A stretch of DNA of 64,000 bases from Streptococcus sanguinis (GCF_900475275.1 NZ_LS483364.1:868001-932000), one strand, 5' to 3'. Shown: positions 19,642 through 30,168, counted from the first letter of the stretch. Notes: generated from the letters alone by a model not told the origin. Made by a program: numbers and translations.

Positions 19642-20991
19642 ATGAAGAAACCAGAAAATCTTAGCCATCATGAACAGCTCCGCTTAGATTATCTCTATAA
19701 AAATTATTATTATCTAAACGATAAAGAAAAGAAAGAATTTGACTATCTGCGTCAGAAGTCCAAGGGAATTGGCAGTTCAGCCAGTGCGCCGAACCATGAA
19801 GAGCAGCCGCATACAGTTAGTGACGCCTACGAACAAGAGCCTGTGGAAATGGATTCTTCTGGCATCTTGCCCAAGTACCCTGAGCGTTCTTCTCGCAGCA
19901 GAAAGCAAAAGAAGGCGCCGGAAGCTCTGGCAGGAGCTGGTCTAGGACAAGACAAGCCCAAGAAGCCCCGCAAAAAAATCCGCTTGAAACGAATTCTGCT
20001 TTGGGCAGGGATTTTCCTGCTGATGGTCTTGGGGGGCATGATTTTCATGTTTATCAAAGGCTTGACGACAGCTCATACTGGCAATTCTAAACCAGCAGAA
20101 ACGGAATTTTTTGACGGCAAGGATACTAAGGACGGAGTGAATATCCTCATTCTCGGAACAGATGGCCGGGTTGGTGACGACTCGACTGAGACGCGGACTG
20201 ACTCTATTATGGTCTTGAATGTTGGTAATAAGGACCACAAGGTGAAATTGGTCAGCTTTATGCGTGATACACTTATTCACATTGACGGCGTCAGCAATGA
20301 GTACACGGATCCGTCGCAGGCAGATTACTATGACCAAAAGCTCAATTCTGCCTATACGATTGGGGAGCAAAACCACAACCGCGGTGCAGACTATGTCCGC
20401 CAGATGCTCAAAGATAATTTTGATTTGGACATTAAATATTATGCACTGGTGGATTTCCAGACCTTTGCGACAGCTATTGACACCCTTTTCCCAAATGGCG
20501 TCAGCATGAATGCCCAGTTCTCAACGATTGATGGGGAGAAAGTGACAGAAGTTGAAGTGCCAGATGACCTGAATATGAAAGACGGTGTGGTACCCAACCA
20601 AACAATCAAGGTTGGTCAGCAGCAGATGGACGGTCGAACCTTGCTCAACTATGCTCGCTTCCGTAAGGATGATGAGGGCGACTTTGGCCGTACCCGCCGC
20701 CAGCAGGAAGTTTTGACAGCTGTTTTCCAGCAGGTCAAGGATCCGACTAAGCTCTTTACTGGGTCAGAGGCTCTTGGTAAGGTCTTTGCCTTGACTTCGA
20801 CCAATGTGCCTTACAGCTTCCTTTTGACCAATGGTCTCTCTATGGCAGGAGATTCCCGCAATGGGGTTGAGCGCCTGACGATTCCGGAAAATGGCGACTG
20901 GGTGGATACCTATGACATGTACGGTGGCCAAGGACTCTTGATTGACTTTGAAGCCTATAAAGAAAGACTGCAGCAAATGGGTCTCAGATAA
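19642..20991 (+). CDS. LCP (LytR-CpsA-Psr) family cell wall ligase/attenuator
   Basis: 449 residues. A long charged cytoplasmic region with many Lys/Arg (about 1-115) is followed by one membrane segment (about 116-137) and an extracellular LCP domain with ILILGTDGR, TETRTDSIMVLNV, SFMRDTLIHI and the later LNYARFRKDDEGDFGRTRRQQ. LCP proteins transfer polymers such as teichoic acids or capsule from lipid carriers to peptidoglycan. It is the last gene of the aro-phe block and ends before a terminator. The Shine-Dalgarno GGAGAAG precedes the ATG. Which polymer it handles is unknown. Confidence 0.88.
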   Translation: MKKPENLSHHEQLRLDYLYKNYYYLNDKEKKEFDYLRQKSKGIGSSASAPNHEEQPHTVSDAYEQEPVEMDSSGILPKYPERSSRSRKQKKAPEALAGAGLGQDKPKKPRKKIRLKRILLWAGIFLLMVLGGMIFMFIKGLTTAHTGNSKPAETEFFDGKDTKDGVNILILGTDGRVGDDSTETRTDSIMVLNVGNKDHKVKLVSFMRDTLIHIDGVSNEYTDPSQADYYDQKLNSAYTIGEQNHNRGADYVRQMLKDNFDLDIKYYALVDFQTFATAIDTLFPNGVSMNAQFSTIDGEKVTEVEVPDDLNMKDGVVPNQTIKVGQQQMDGRTLLNYARFRKDDEGDFGRTRRQQEVLTAVFQQVKDPTKLFTGSEALGKVFALTSTNVPYSFLLTNGLSMAGDSRNGVERLTIPENGDWVDTYDMYGGQGLLIDFEAYKERLQQMGLR

Positions 20992-21009
20992 GATATATGA
21001 TATAATGAA

Positions 21010-22446
<1,437 letters not shown>

Positions 22447-22449
22447 AAG

Positions 22450-22565
22450 TAGATGCTCCGCCCATGGGATAGGACTCGTAGAATGAGGAGGGGAACCGAC
22501 GAAATGATACGGTAAGTCCGAACCGCTGAGTGTGTAGCTTTGCTGGTGAAAACGTAGGAACATTT
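22450..22565 (+). other. Unassigned structured-RNA-like block
   Basis: A non-coding block of about 115 bp, clearly richer in G and C than the following ABC genes. Within it GGACT and AGTCC can pair, enclosing a smaller ACCG/CGGT hairpin, and it has purine-rich runs (GAGGAGGGGAACCG) and GGTGAAAACGTAGG like those of structured RNAs. A degenerate group II intron fragment is one idea; no intron protein is nearby. The remainder up to 22645 is AT-rich with a TTGACA at 22603-22608 and no convincing -10. Confidence 0.35.
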
Positions 22566-22645
22566 TAGAGAAAGTAATTCAAAAATCCTTGTTTGTAAAT
22601 TTTTGACAGTGTAAGTATTAGTAATCGAAATAGGTTAATGCGAGT

Positions 22646-23545
22646 ATGAATGAAATTATTATAAGCAATCTAAAGAAAAATTTTCGTGGTAAAGTTGTAT
22701 TGGACATTCCTAGCTTTGGATCGCATTCAGGAGAGATTGTTTCTATAGTGGGCACCAATGGTGCGGGTAAATCAACTTTCATAAAAATTATCTCTGGCTT
22801 AATGTTACAAGATGCAGGTGATGTATTTGTTTTTGGCAGTAAGAATACTTCGAAAGATATTCATAACAATGTTAAGCTCGTACTAGAAAGCGGTAGAGGC
22901 TACTATGAATATCTGACGGCAAATCAAAATATTGATTACTTTTTACATCTGAATAAAATTTCGCGTGGTCAGGTTAAGGATGAATTGGAGGATTTATTTA
23001 ATAAACTAGCTTTCCATCCCTATGTTGATGTCTTGGTGTCCGAATTGTCACAAGGAACGAGACAAAAATTGTCTTTGATTATTGCATTACTTTGTAAGCC
23101 AAAAGTATTGTGTTTAGATGAGCCAACCAATGGTCTGGATGTCATTGCCAAAAAGCAGTTTGCGAAATTGTTACTAACTCTCAGCCAAGAAAAAGGAACC
23201 ATTGTTCTCATGACGACTCATGATATCTATTTTGCAAAAGAAATATCAACAAGAATTTGTATCATGCGTAGCGGGAGAATAATACAGCAAGGTAGTTTCT
23301 CAGAAATCTTTGGGAAAAATACTAGGTGGGTTAAATATAGAATTGGTATTTCAAACTCTGATAAAGATGCTTTTGAGAGACTGTTTCCTGATTTATCTTA
23401 TCAAGTAGAAAATAAAAGATTGATTGTTGAAGTGAAAGATAGTCAGGTAAAAAATAATATCTTTAATAATTTTGAGATGATATTTTTTGAAGAAGTTGAA
23501 GAAAGCATAGAAGAAATATTGTATGAGGTTATCAATGATGATTAA
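22646..23545 (+). CDS. ABC transporter ATP-binding protein (ABC-2/BcrA type)
   Basis: 299 residues. Walker A is VGTNGAGKSTFI, the signature is the variant LSQGTRQKLSLI, Walker B is VLCLDEPTNGLD and the H-loop is MTTHD. A C-terminal extension of about 80 residues follows, as in drug- and lantibiotic-type exporters. It is the motor of an exporter with the two permeases downstream. The first permease gene starts within its last codons. The ribosome site is weak (TAGG). Base composition is visibly more AT-rich than in the flanking rlmD and rexB genes. Substrate unknown; no peptide precursor gene was found nearby. Confidence 0.85.
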   Translation: MNEIIISNLKKNFRGKVVLDIPSFGSHSGEIVSIVGTNGAGKSTFIKIISGLMLQDAGDVFVFGSKNTSKDIHNNVKLVLESGRGYYEYLTANQNIDYFLHLNKISRGQVKDELEDLFNKLAFHPYVDVLVSELSQGTRQKLSLIIALLCKPKVLCLDEPTNGLDVIAKKQFAKLLLTLSQEKGTIVLMTTHDIYFAKEISTRICIMRSGRIIQQGSFSEIFGKNTRWVKYRIGISNSDKDAFERLFPDLSYQVENKRLIVEVKDSQVKNNIFNNFEMIFFEEVEESIEEILYEVINDD

Positions 23546-24275
23546 AGAAATAAGAAGGGAGTTAAAGAGACAGCTGCAGGAGATGATGCTGTTTAAATTT
23601 AATTTATTTTTTTCAAATTTTGGAATTTTGATAATGGTTTCAGCTTATCTTCAATATTTTAAAAATACACAAAGTAAATTTTTATTGTTATGTTTATTAT
23701 TTACTTGGTATTTTACGAGTCATAGTATTACGCATCCAACTTTTTTTATTGAGGATGACCTTTATGATAGAACTTTGATTAGTGTAATCCAGAGTAGTAA
23801 GAGTGTTTTTCATGTATTAATGTTTAAAATTATGGTTCAGATATTGGTGGATCTAGTTAAAGCTATACCTATATTCATCGTTTTATCCACGTTAAATGAT
23901 ATTGATTTTCCGGATAGTATCTTAAAGTTAGTTGCAAGCTTCGCTGCATGTATGCTAACTATTATTAGCATATATGGTTTGGGTTTTTGCCTATCAAGTC
24001 TCTGCTTCATTTTTAATCGTACTTCTAGCATTACATCGTTAATTTCTTATTTCATGCTGTATTTTACTGGTATACTAACACCGCTAGGTGGTTTATTTGG
24101 CTTTATAGGAAAGCTTTTCCCTTACTATGCCTTGAGGAGTTTTATTATTTCTCCGTCCTATCAGAGTGTTTTTTTAATTATAGTTTATTGTGCAGTATAT
24201 TGGTCAGTTGGAACTTTCCTATTTTTCACTTTATTGAACATTGCTAAAAAAAGGGGGAGCCTTTTCCATGTTTAG
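23535..24275 (+). CDS. ABC-2 type permease subunit 1
   Basis: About 246 residues with a charged N-terminus (KEIRRELKRQLQ) and about six hydrophobic segments, the layout of ABC-2 permeases. Frames are open from ATG 23523, but AGG (23526-23528) is correctly spaced from the ATG at 23535 (a further ATG follows directly). It overlaps the ATPase gene by 11 bp and the next permease gene by a few bases, so the three genes form one translation unit. Confidence 0.75.
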   Translation: MMIKEIRRELKRQLQEMMLFKFNLFFSNFGILIMVSAYLQYFKNTQSKFLLLCLLFTWYFTSHSITHPTFFIEDDLYDRTLISVIQSSKSVFHVLMFKIMVQILVDLVKAIPIFIVLSTLNDIDFPDSILKLVASFAACMLTIISIYGLGFCLSSLCFIFNRTSSITSLISYFMLYFTGILTPLGGLFGFIGKLFPYYALRSFIISPSYQSVFLIIVYCAVYWSVGTFLFFTLLNIAKKRGSLFHV

Positions 24276-24849
24276 TGAATTAAGAAGATATTTTAATTAT
24301 AGAGTTCGATACACGTTTGATAGTATTTGCGAAGTGATTTATTCGATGATTTTTATTACAGGAATCATTATTATTTTCAATAGTGATAAACCGATAAACC
24401 TACTCTATTTTTTTATTTATTATTCTATAACTAATGTGATATTGATTGCTAATGAGGAGTTGGAATTTGAAATTCGCACTAATCAATATATAAATATCAA
24501 AACAACTAGACGGACACCAATGATGATTTATATTGCTAGATCAACAACTTATTTTATTTGGTCGACACTCATTTTTTTGATTTCAATCGTTCTATCGCAT
24601 CTGTTTTTTAATGGAAAATTTTTTATGCCCTCATTACATTTAGTGGATTTGATTTTGATGTCAATACTTAATTATGCTGTATTTTTTGTCTTATATACCA
24701 TGGCAATTAAGTTAACAGAACGCTTTAAACGAGTATCCGTCCTATTGAATTTATTTAATACCATAATGTTATTTTATTCTGGACTAGTATTTCCTGCTCC
24801 CTTTGTTAGCTATGCAGATGTGTTGGATATATTTTTGAATAAAAAATAA
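24268..24849 (+). CDS. ABC-2 type permease subunit 2, short
   Basis: 193 residues with about six hydrophobic segments and N-terminal FSELRRYFNYRVRYTFDS. It is not obviously similar to subunit 1, suggesting a heterodimeric membrane domain. It is rather short for the family. Start chosen at ATG 24268 because GGGGGAG (about 24253-24258) lies at a good distance; the frame is open from a TTG at 24241. No terminator is evident; the next 170 bp hold a possible promoter of the following ABC gene. Confidence 0.7.
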   Translation: MFSELRRYFNYRVRYTFDSICEVIYSMIFITGIIIIFNSDKPINLLYFFIYYSITNVILIANEELEFEIRTNQYINIKTTRRTPMMIYIARSTTYFIWSTLIFLISIVLSHLFFNGKFFMPSLHLVDLILMSILNYAVFFVLYTMAIKLTERFKRVSVLLNLFNTIMLFYSGLVFPAPFVSYADVLDIFLNKK

Positions 24850-24878
24850 AAGTAAATTGATATGTTTAGAACTAGTTA

Positions 24879-24907
24879 TTTAAGTCTTTTTCGAAAGATT
24901 ATAAAAT
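24879..24907 (+). promoter_or_regulatory. Possible promoter of the half-size ABC exporter
   Basis: TTTAAG (24879-24884), a 17-bp spacer and TAAAAT (24902-24907), about 115 nt before the ATG at 25021. The -35 is weak. Confidence 0.4.
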
Positions 24908-25020
24908 AGCAGCCCTACGTTTAATGCTTTCATTCAAATATTCAAGCTCCTATTTTATCCCTGTCTAGAGAAAAAAACGACCATCTAAGTTGGTAAATAA
25001 CTTCAGGAGGTTTATACGCT

Positions 25021-26667
25021 ATGCTTAGATCTTATGTAACTAAAAAGTATTTATTCTTCTATTTTGTGGCAATTATGATTACTTGGCTGGAGGCTGTTAT
25101 TACACCAGCTTTGATTCAGTATATTGTCTCTAGTTTTACCAATCACCAGTTGCATTTGCTGTGGCAGGTCTTGATTTGGGGGATTGTGGGGAATTTGATT
25201 CTCTTGCTAGGTTTGGCGGGGAAACGCTATTACTATGCACGAGTGCTGACGGACTTCAAGTTGGGGATTAAGCAGGCTATCTTTCAGACTTTCTTATATA
25301 GCCGTCGGATAGCGGATGAAGAGGTTTTGTCCAATCTGGAAAATGATGTGAAACAGCTAGAAGATAACTATATTGAGCCGACTGTCATTATCATTTCTTC
25401 TTTGGGATTTACAACCGTCTCCATCTGCTATGCTCTCTGGACAAATTTTTATCTAGGCTTGCTCTTTATCATTTTTTATTCGATACCGGTTCTTTGTAGT
25501 GGAATTGGCTCTAAACACTTGGATACGATTACTAAGCAGAAGTCCCTAGCTAACCAAGGCTACGTCTCTCAAGTGACCAATATGATTGCGGGTGCTCGTT
25601 CCATACGGCATTATCGGGGACAAAGCTTGTTTTACAAACTGTTTTCTAAAGATTTACACAAGGCTTTAGAGCAAGAAGTCGCCTATGAAAAGCAACGGAC
25701 GCTAAACAGTCTCTTTATCAATGGGATTGATGCCTTTTGCTCGGTCGCGCCGATTGTGATTGGTGGTTTCATGACCTATTATAATTACCTATCTGCAGCC
25801 AGCTTTGTTGGGATTTACTTAGTATCGCATAATATCGGCTACCAATTTCAGGAGCTATCTTACTTTATCAATACTAGAAAATCAGCCAAGTCTCTCTGTA
25901 ATAAGTATCAAAAATTGCTGGGAGAGGAGTTGACGCTGCCTTCTGTTCTTGAAAGTTCCGTCTTTCCTATCCAGCTGGAGCAAGTCGGCGTAGAGCGTGA
26001 TGGTCAAGAAATACTAGCCCCTTGCGACCTTACTATTGAGGAAGGGGAAAAGATTGCCATTATCGGAGAAAGCGGGTCTGGGAAAACGACCTTACTGAAC
26101 CTCATCTATGGTGAAATCATGCCTAGTCAAGGTCGAATTCGCTACCATGGACAAGAGCTAAACTCGGATGAACTCTATCAGGCAGGAGCCTACATTCTCC
26201 AGTCAAGTCATATCTTTGATGGATTGACACTAGAAGAAAATATCGCTTTGGGACAAGAACTTGATTCCAGAAGGATGGAAGAGATTCTGCAGCAAACCGG
26301 TTTGAAAGCTCTCCAAGGCAAAACACCCAGCAATCAAACTCTGTCAGGCGGTGAGAAGCAGCGGCTAGAAATTGCCCGTGCTCTCTATCACAATCGCCAA
26401 TTTATCCTGGCTGATGAGGTCAAGGCCAATCTGGATCTTAAAAACCAAGAGAAAATCAATCAACTTCTCTTCTCTCTCCCACAAGCACTCGTAGAAGTGA
26501 TTCATCACTATAGCGAAGAGGACTTGAAGCGCTATGATAAGGTGATAAAATTGGATAGATTTGAAAATATTAGTACAAAAATGTCAAACGAAGATTATGT
26601 TGAAGAACTTGATGAACGACTGAATAATTTTAAAAGCTTAAAAAATAAAGCGATTTTCTTGAATTAG
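25021..26667 (+). CDS. ABC exporter half-transporter (fused membrane and ATPase domains)
   Basis: 548 residues: about six membrane segments in residues 1-290, then an ATPase with Walker A GESGSGKTT, signature LSGGEKQRLEIARAL, Walker B FILADE followed by a variant D-loop region VKANLD, and an H-loop His in VIHHYSEEDL. The membrane part is of the exporter type. The last 35 residues form an AT-rich, Asn/Lys-rich tail beyond the usual domain end. Only one half-transporter gene is present, so it would act as homodimer or pair with a distant partner. Strong AGGAGG before the ATG. Substrate unknown. Confidence 0.82.
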   Translation: MLRSYVTKKYLFFYFVAIMITWLEAVITPALIQYIVSSFTNHQLHLLWQVLIWGIVGNLILLLGLAGKRYYYARVLTDFKLGIKQAIFQTFLYSRRIADEEVLSNLENDVKQLEDNYIEPTVIIISSLGFTTVSICYALWTNFYLGLLFIIFYSIPVLCSGIGSKHLDTITKQKSLANQGYVSQVTNMIAGARSIRHYRGQSLFYKLFSKDLHKALEQEVAYEKQRTLNSLFINGIDAFCSVAPIVIGGFMTYYNYLSAASFVGIYLVSHNIGYQFQELSYFINTRKSAKSLCNKYQKLLGEELTLPSVLESSVFPIQLEQVGVERDGQEILAPCDLTIEEGEKIAIIGESGSGKTTLLNLIYGEIMPSQGRIRYHGQELNSDELYQAGAYILQSSHIFDGLTLEENIALGQELDSRRMEEILQQTGLKALQGKTPSNQTLSGGEKQRLEIARALYHNRQFILADEVKANLDLKNQEKINQLLFSLPQALVEVIHHYSEEDLKRYDKVIKLDRFENISTKMSNEDYVEELDERLNNFKSLKNKAIFLN

Positions 26668-26714
26668 AGTTTGAACTATATAGTAATCTTGTAAAGTTAA
26701 TCGAGGAGTTATTG

Positions 26715-27593
26715 ATGGAGTTTATTAGTAAGATAGCCATAAGTAAAGGCTGGTCAGATGATAAAAAATATTGTGTTACAGACCAGAACCAGCAAAAATA
26801 TTTATTGCGTGTTTCTGATAAAGAGAAGTTAGATTCTAAGAAAATTGAATTTGATATGATGGAGAAAGTTGCATCTCTTGGAGTTCGTATGTGTAAACCG
26901 ATTAAATTTGAATTCTGCGGTGACGAAGTACATTCTATACACGAGTGGATAGACGGAAGAGATGCAATAGATACAATTTTAACTTATTCAGAAAAACAAC
27001 AATACACTTACGGGATAGAAGCAGGAAGGATACTTAGAAAGATTCATACAATTCCTGCTACAGAAGTATGTGAAGACTGGGAAATCTTTTTTAATCGAAA
27101 AATTGACGATAAAATCTCCAAATACAAAGAATGTCCCGTCCAATATGAAAGTGGTCAAATCTTTATTGATTTTTTGAATGAAAACCGTGAACTGCTAAAG
27201 AACAGACCCCAAGTTTTCCAACATGGAGATTATCATATTGGGAATTTCATGATTGGAGAAGATTTTGAGATTTATGTGATTGACTTTGATCGTTTTGATG
27301 TTGGAGATCCTTGGGAGGAGTTCAATCGTATCGTGTGGTCAGCTCAAGTATCTCCCTCTTTTGCATCAGGTATGATAGATGGATATTTTGATGACAAGGT
27401 TCCAGATTTATTTTGGAAACTTCTTGCCGTTTACATTCTAAGTAATCTAGTTGGTGCTCTTCCATGGGCTGTTCCTTATGGAGAAGAGGAAATATCAGTA
27501 ATGCAAAATCAAGCTAAGGAAATTTTAGAATGGTATGATGATATGAACCGATTAGTCCCAAGTTGGTATATGAACAAGAATAATACTGAATAA
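26715..27593 (+). CDS. Aminoglycoside phosphotransferase (APH)-like kinase
   Basis: 292 residues with the Brenner/APH catalytic motif HGDYHIGN (170-177; Asp172 as base, Asn177 as metal ligand) and the DFG-equivalent IDFDRFD (about 189-195). Members phosphorylate aminoglycosides, macrolides, choline, or other small alcohols. The substrate cannot be deduced; many such chromosomal genes give no resistance. GAGGAG at 26703-26708 selects the ATG at 26715 over the adjacent TTG at 26712. It follows the ABC exporter after 47 nt with no terminator between, so it may be in one transcript, and it ends at a clear terminator. Confidence 0.8.
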   Translation: MEFISKIAISKGWSDDKKYCVTDQNQQKYLLRVSDKEKLDSKKIEFDMMEKVASLGVRMCKPIKFEFCGDEVHSIHEWIDGRDAIDTILTYSEKQQYTYGIEAGRILRKIHTIPATEVCEDWEIFFNRKIDDKISKYKECPVQYESGQIFIDFLNENRELLKNRPQVFQHGDYHIGNFMIGEDFEIYVIDFDRFDVGDPWEEFNRIVWSAQVSPSFASGMIDGYFDDKVPDLFWKLLAVYILSNLVGALPWAVPYGEEEISVMQNQAKEILEWYDDMNRLVPSWYMNKNNTE

Positions 27594-27656
27594 GCGTTGG
27601 AATATCAATTTGGAAAAAGAATAGAAGTAAATAAAATCTCAAGATAGAAAACTACT

Positions 27657-27681
27657 AAAAGCCTTGTCCTCAAGGCTTTTT
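27657..27681 (+). terminator. Terminator after the APH-like gene
   Basis: AAAAGCCTTG (27657-27666), loop TCCT, CAAGGCTTTT (27671-27680) plus T: a perfect 10-bp stem usable on both strands. Confidence 0.85.
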
Positions 27682-27725
27682 AATATTGCCCACTATACCT
27701 TTTATTTCCCAACTTGAACAATAGC

Positions 27726-27754
27726 TTGCAATCATTTTTTTAAAATAGTATACT
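27726..27754 (+). promoter_or_regulatory. Promoter of the neopullulanase gene
   Basis: TTGCAA (27726-27731), a 17-bp spacer and TATACT (27749-27754). A catabolite-type operator begins 12 bp after the -10. Confidence 0.7.
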
Positions 27755-27765
27755 AGGGCTAAGCT

Positions 27766-27780
27766 ATGGAATCGTTTGCA
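27766..27780 (+). promoter_or_regulatory. Candidate cre (CcpA) or MalR-type operator
   Basis: ATGGAATCGTTTGCA agrees with the streptococcal cre pattern ATGNAANCGNTTNCA at all fixed positions. It covers the expected start of the transcript, where bound CcpA would block initiation or early elongation. LacI-family maltose regulators use similar sites, so MalR is an alternative. Confidence 0.65.
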
Positions 27781-27826
27781 TAAAGTTGCGATGAATTTAA
27801 AAAGAGAAATCTAGGAGATGAAAAGT

Positions 27827-29584
27827 ATGGAATTAACAGCCATTTATCATAGACCGGAGTCGGAGTATGCCTATCTTTATAAAGAAGGTCAAGTGCATAT
27901 CAGAATTAGGACTAAGAAAGAGGATGTAGAGAAAATCGTTTTGCACTATGGCGATCCCTTTATTTTTCTTGAGGATTCTTATGAAGATGTGAAAGAGATG
28001 GTCAAAGTGACCTCTGATGCCTTATTTGATCATTGGCAAGTGGCTGTCTCTGTGCGCTTTGCTAGGCTACAGTATCTTTTTGAGCTTAAGGATAAAGAAG
28101 GTCAAAGCATCTTGTATGGAGATAAAGGTTTCGCTGACAATAGTCCAGAAAACCTTGCTTTAGAGGGCAATGGTTTTAAACTCCCTTATATTCACGAAAT
28201 CGATGGCTGCCAGGTTCCTGACTGGGTTTCAAAAACGGTCTGGTATCAGATTTTCCCAGAACGATTTGCCAATGGAAATGCTGAACTTTCACCAGAAGGA
28301 GCTCTAGATTGGGATTCGTCAATCACACCTAAAAGTAGTGATTTCTTTGGTGGGGATTTACAAGGGATTATTGACCATCTGGATTATTTGCAAGACTTAG
28401 GGATTACAGGGCTTTACCTCTGTCCCATCTTTGAATCGCCAAGTAATCATAAGTACAATACGACGGATTACTTTGAAATTGATCGACACTTTGGGGACAA
28501 GGAAACCTTCCGTCAACTGGTGGAGCAAGCTCATCAGCGTGGCATGAAGGTTATGCTGGATGCGGTTTTCAATCATATGGGCGATCAATCCGCTCAATGG
28601 CAGGATGTTCTCAAGCATGGTGAAAAGTCAGCTTACAAAGACTGGTTCCACATTCAGGAGTTCCCAGTGACAAATGACAAACTTGAGAATCCCAAAGAAC
28701 TCCCTTATCATACCTTTGCCTTTGCCACCTATATGCCTAAGTTAAACACGGCAAATCCTGAGGTGAAAGACTATCTCTTAAGCGTTGCGACCTATTGGAT
28801 TGAACATTTTGATATTGATGCTTGGCGACTGGATGTGGCTAATGAGGTCGATCACCAATTTTGGCGTGATTTTCGGAAGGCAGTTTTGGCCAAAAAGCCT
28901 GACCTTTATATTCTTGGAGAAGTTTGGCATACCTCTCAGCCTTGGTTAAATGGAGATGAGTTTCACGCGGTCATGAACTATCCTCTATCCGATAGTATCA
29001 AGGACTACTTTTTGAGCAGGAGCAAGAAGACCAGTCAATTTATAGCTGAGATTAACTGCCAGTCCATGTATTACAAGCAGCAGATTTCTGAGGTTATGTT
29101 TAATCTCTTGGACTCGCACGATACGGAGCGCATTTTGGCGACAGCTCAAGGTGATATCCAGCTTGTCAAATCCGCACTCGCCTTTCTCTTTTTACAAAGA
29201 GGGACGCCTTGTATCTATTATGGGACCGAGCTAGAATTGGGTGGAGGTATGGATCCGGATTGTAGACGGGTCATGCCTTGGGACCGGGTTTCCAATGACA
29301 ATGATATGCTCAATTTTATGAAGAACTTGATTCAGCTTCGTAAGGATGTTGCGGACATTATTCAGCATGGAAAATTTAGCTTAGAAGAAATCGCTCCTGA
29401 TGTGCTGGCTTTAGAATTGCAACATGATCATCAAGTAATCCGAGCTGTTTTTAATCAGTCCAAAGAGAATTATCTCTTAGACAGAGATTCAGCTGATTTG
29501 GTGAGTCGATGCCAAACTGATGACGAGAAACTTGTCATCTTACCAAAGGGATTTGTAGTTTATTGTGATGAGTCTAAAAGGTAA
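27827..29584 (+). CDS. Neopullulanase/cyclomaltodextrinase-type alpha-glycosidase (GH13)
   Basis: 585 residues. An N-terminal beta-sandwich domain (about 1-125) precedes a GH13 barrel with DAVFNH, WRLDVANEVDH (nucleophile Asp), LGEVWH (acid Glu) and LDSHDTERIL. This combination is typical of intracellular enzymes that split cyclodextrins, pullulan or maltodextrins. No signal peptide. A first ATG at 27818 abuts the Shine-Dalgarno AGGAG, so the ATG at 27827 (MELTAIYHRP) is the likely start. It is single, with its own promoter and a catabolite site, and complements the pullulanase at the other end of the window. Confidence 0.92.
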   Translation: MELTAIYHRPESEYAYLYKEGQVHIRIRTKKEDVEKIVLHYGDPFIFLEDSYEDVKEMVKVTSDALFDHWQVAVSVRFARLQYLFELKDKEGQSILYGDKGFADNSPENLALEGNGFKLPYIHEIDGCQVPDWVSKTVWYQIFPERFANGNAELSPEGALDWDSSITPKSSDFFGGDLQGIIDHLDYLQDLGITGLYLCPIFESPSNHKYNTTDYFEIDRHFGDKETFRQLVEQAHQRGMKVMLDAVFNHMGDQSAQWQDVLKHGEKSAYKDWFHIQEFPVTNDKLENPKELPYHTFAFATYMPKLNTANPEVKDYLLSVATYWIEHFDIDAWRLDVANEVDHQFWRDFRKAVLAKKPDLYILGEVWHTSQPWLNGDEFHAVMNYPLSDSIKDYFLSRSKKTSQFIAEINCQSMYYKQQISEVMFNLLDSHDTERILATAQGDIQLVKSALAFLFLQRGTPCIYYGTELELGGGMDPDCRRVMPWDRVSNDNDMLNFMKNLIQLRKDVADIIQHGKFSLEEIAPDVLALELQHDHQVIRAVFNQSKENYLLDRDSADLVSRCQTDDEKLVILPKGFVVYCDESKR

Positions 29585-29670
29585 TGGAGTAGAAACAAAG
29601 GAACTCGGACAAACAAGGTCTTAAAAATTCCTTCTTTAAAAGTGTTAGAATTTTTTCATGGTGGTGTAAG

Positions 29671-30168
29671 ATGAAATCAAAAGAACTTCTGAAGAAAAGG
29701 CTGATTAATTTAGCTAGCGGGGAATTGGTAGCTGTTTTAGTATTTTGGATGAATTTTTTCCTGCTTAAAAAGTGGATTCTCACTACTAAAGACTTCATTT
29801 CTATTTCCTTCTCTTTATTTCTGCTAACTTTTATCTTGATACAAGGTTCCATTTTTTGGTGGATTTTAATCAAGAGGATCTCCAATCCAGGATTTGCTGA
29901 AAAGTATACTGGAAAGATTTACAAGATATTGAAGAAATTGGATTTTATTTTACTAGCTACGGGAATTTTTGTGATATTATTGAATCACGGAGAATTTTCC
30001 ATATTGTTCATTTCTTTAGGGATTTGGATGTTTGCTCTTATAGAGTGGGTAAATTACTATCTATTGCAATTGTCCTACAGCTTAAATCCTGCTGTTTTAT
30101 GGAGATACTTTCGACATAGGAAATTGAAAAAGAGTAAAATTGCAAAGGAAATTGAGAAAATCCTATAA
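29671..30168 (+). CDS. Unknown four-helix membrane protein
   Basis: 165 residues with four hydrophobic segments (about 15-33, 43-68, 92-106, 108-135) and a strongly basic C-terminus (RHRKLKKSKIAKEIEKIL). I do not recognise the family. The ribosome site is weak and the region is AT-rich. It is followed by the ClbS-like gene after 59 nt. Confidence 0.65.
   Translation: MKSKELLKKRLINLASGELVAVLVFWMNFFLLKKWILTTKDFISISFSLFLLTFILIQGSIFWWILIKRISNPGFAEKYTGKIYKILKKLDFILLATGIFVILLNHGEFSILFISLGIWMFALIEWVNYYLLQLSYSLNPAVLWRYFRHRKLKKSKIAKEIEKIL

Noticed and set aside
22482..22514. 10-codon frame inside the RNA-like block
   Set aside because: Too short, no conserved context; the block reads better as non-coding.
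24862..24909. 15-codon frame MFRTSYLSLFRKIIK as possible peptide of the ABC exporter
   Set aside because: No ribosome site, no leader or cleavage motif, and it overlaps the likely promoter of the next gene.
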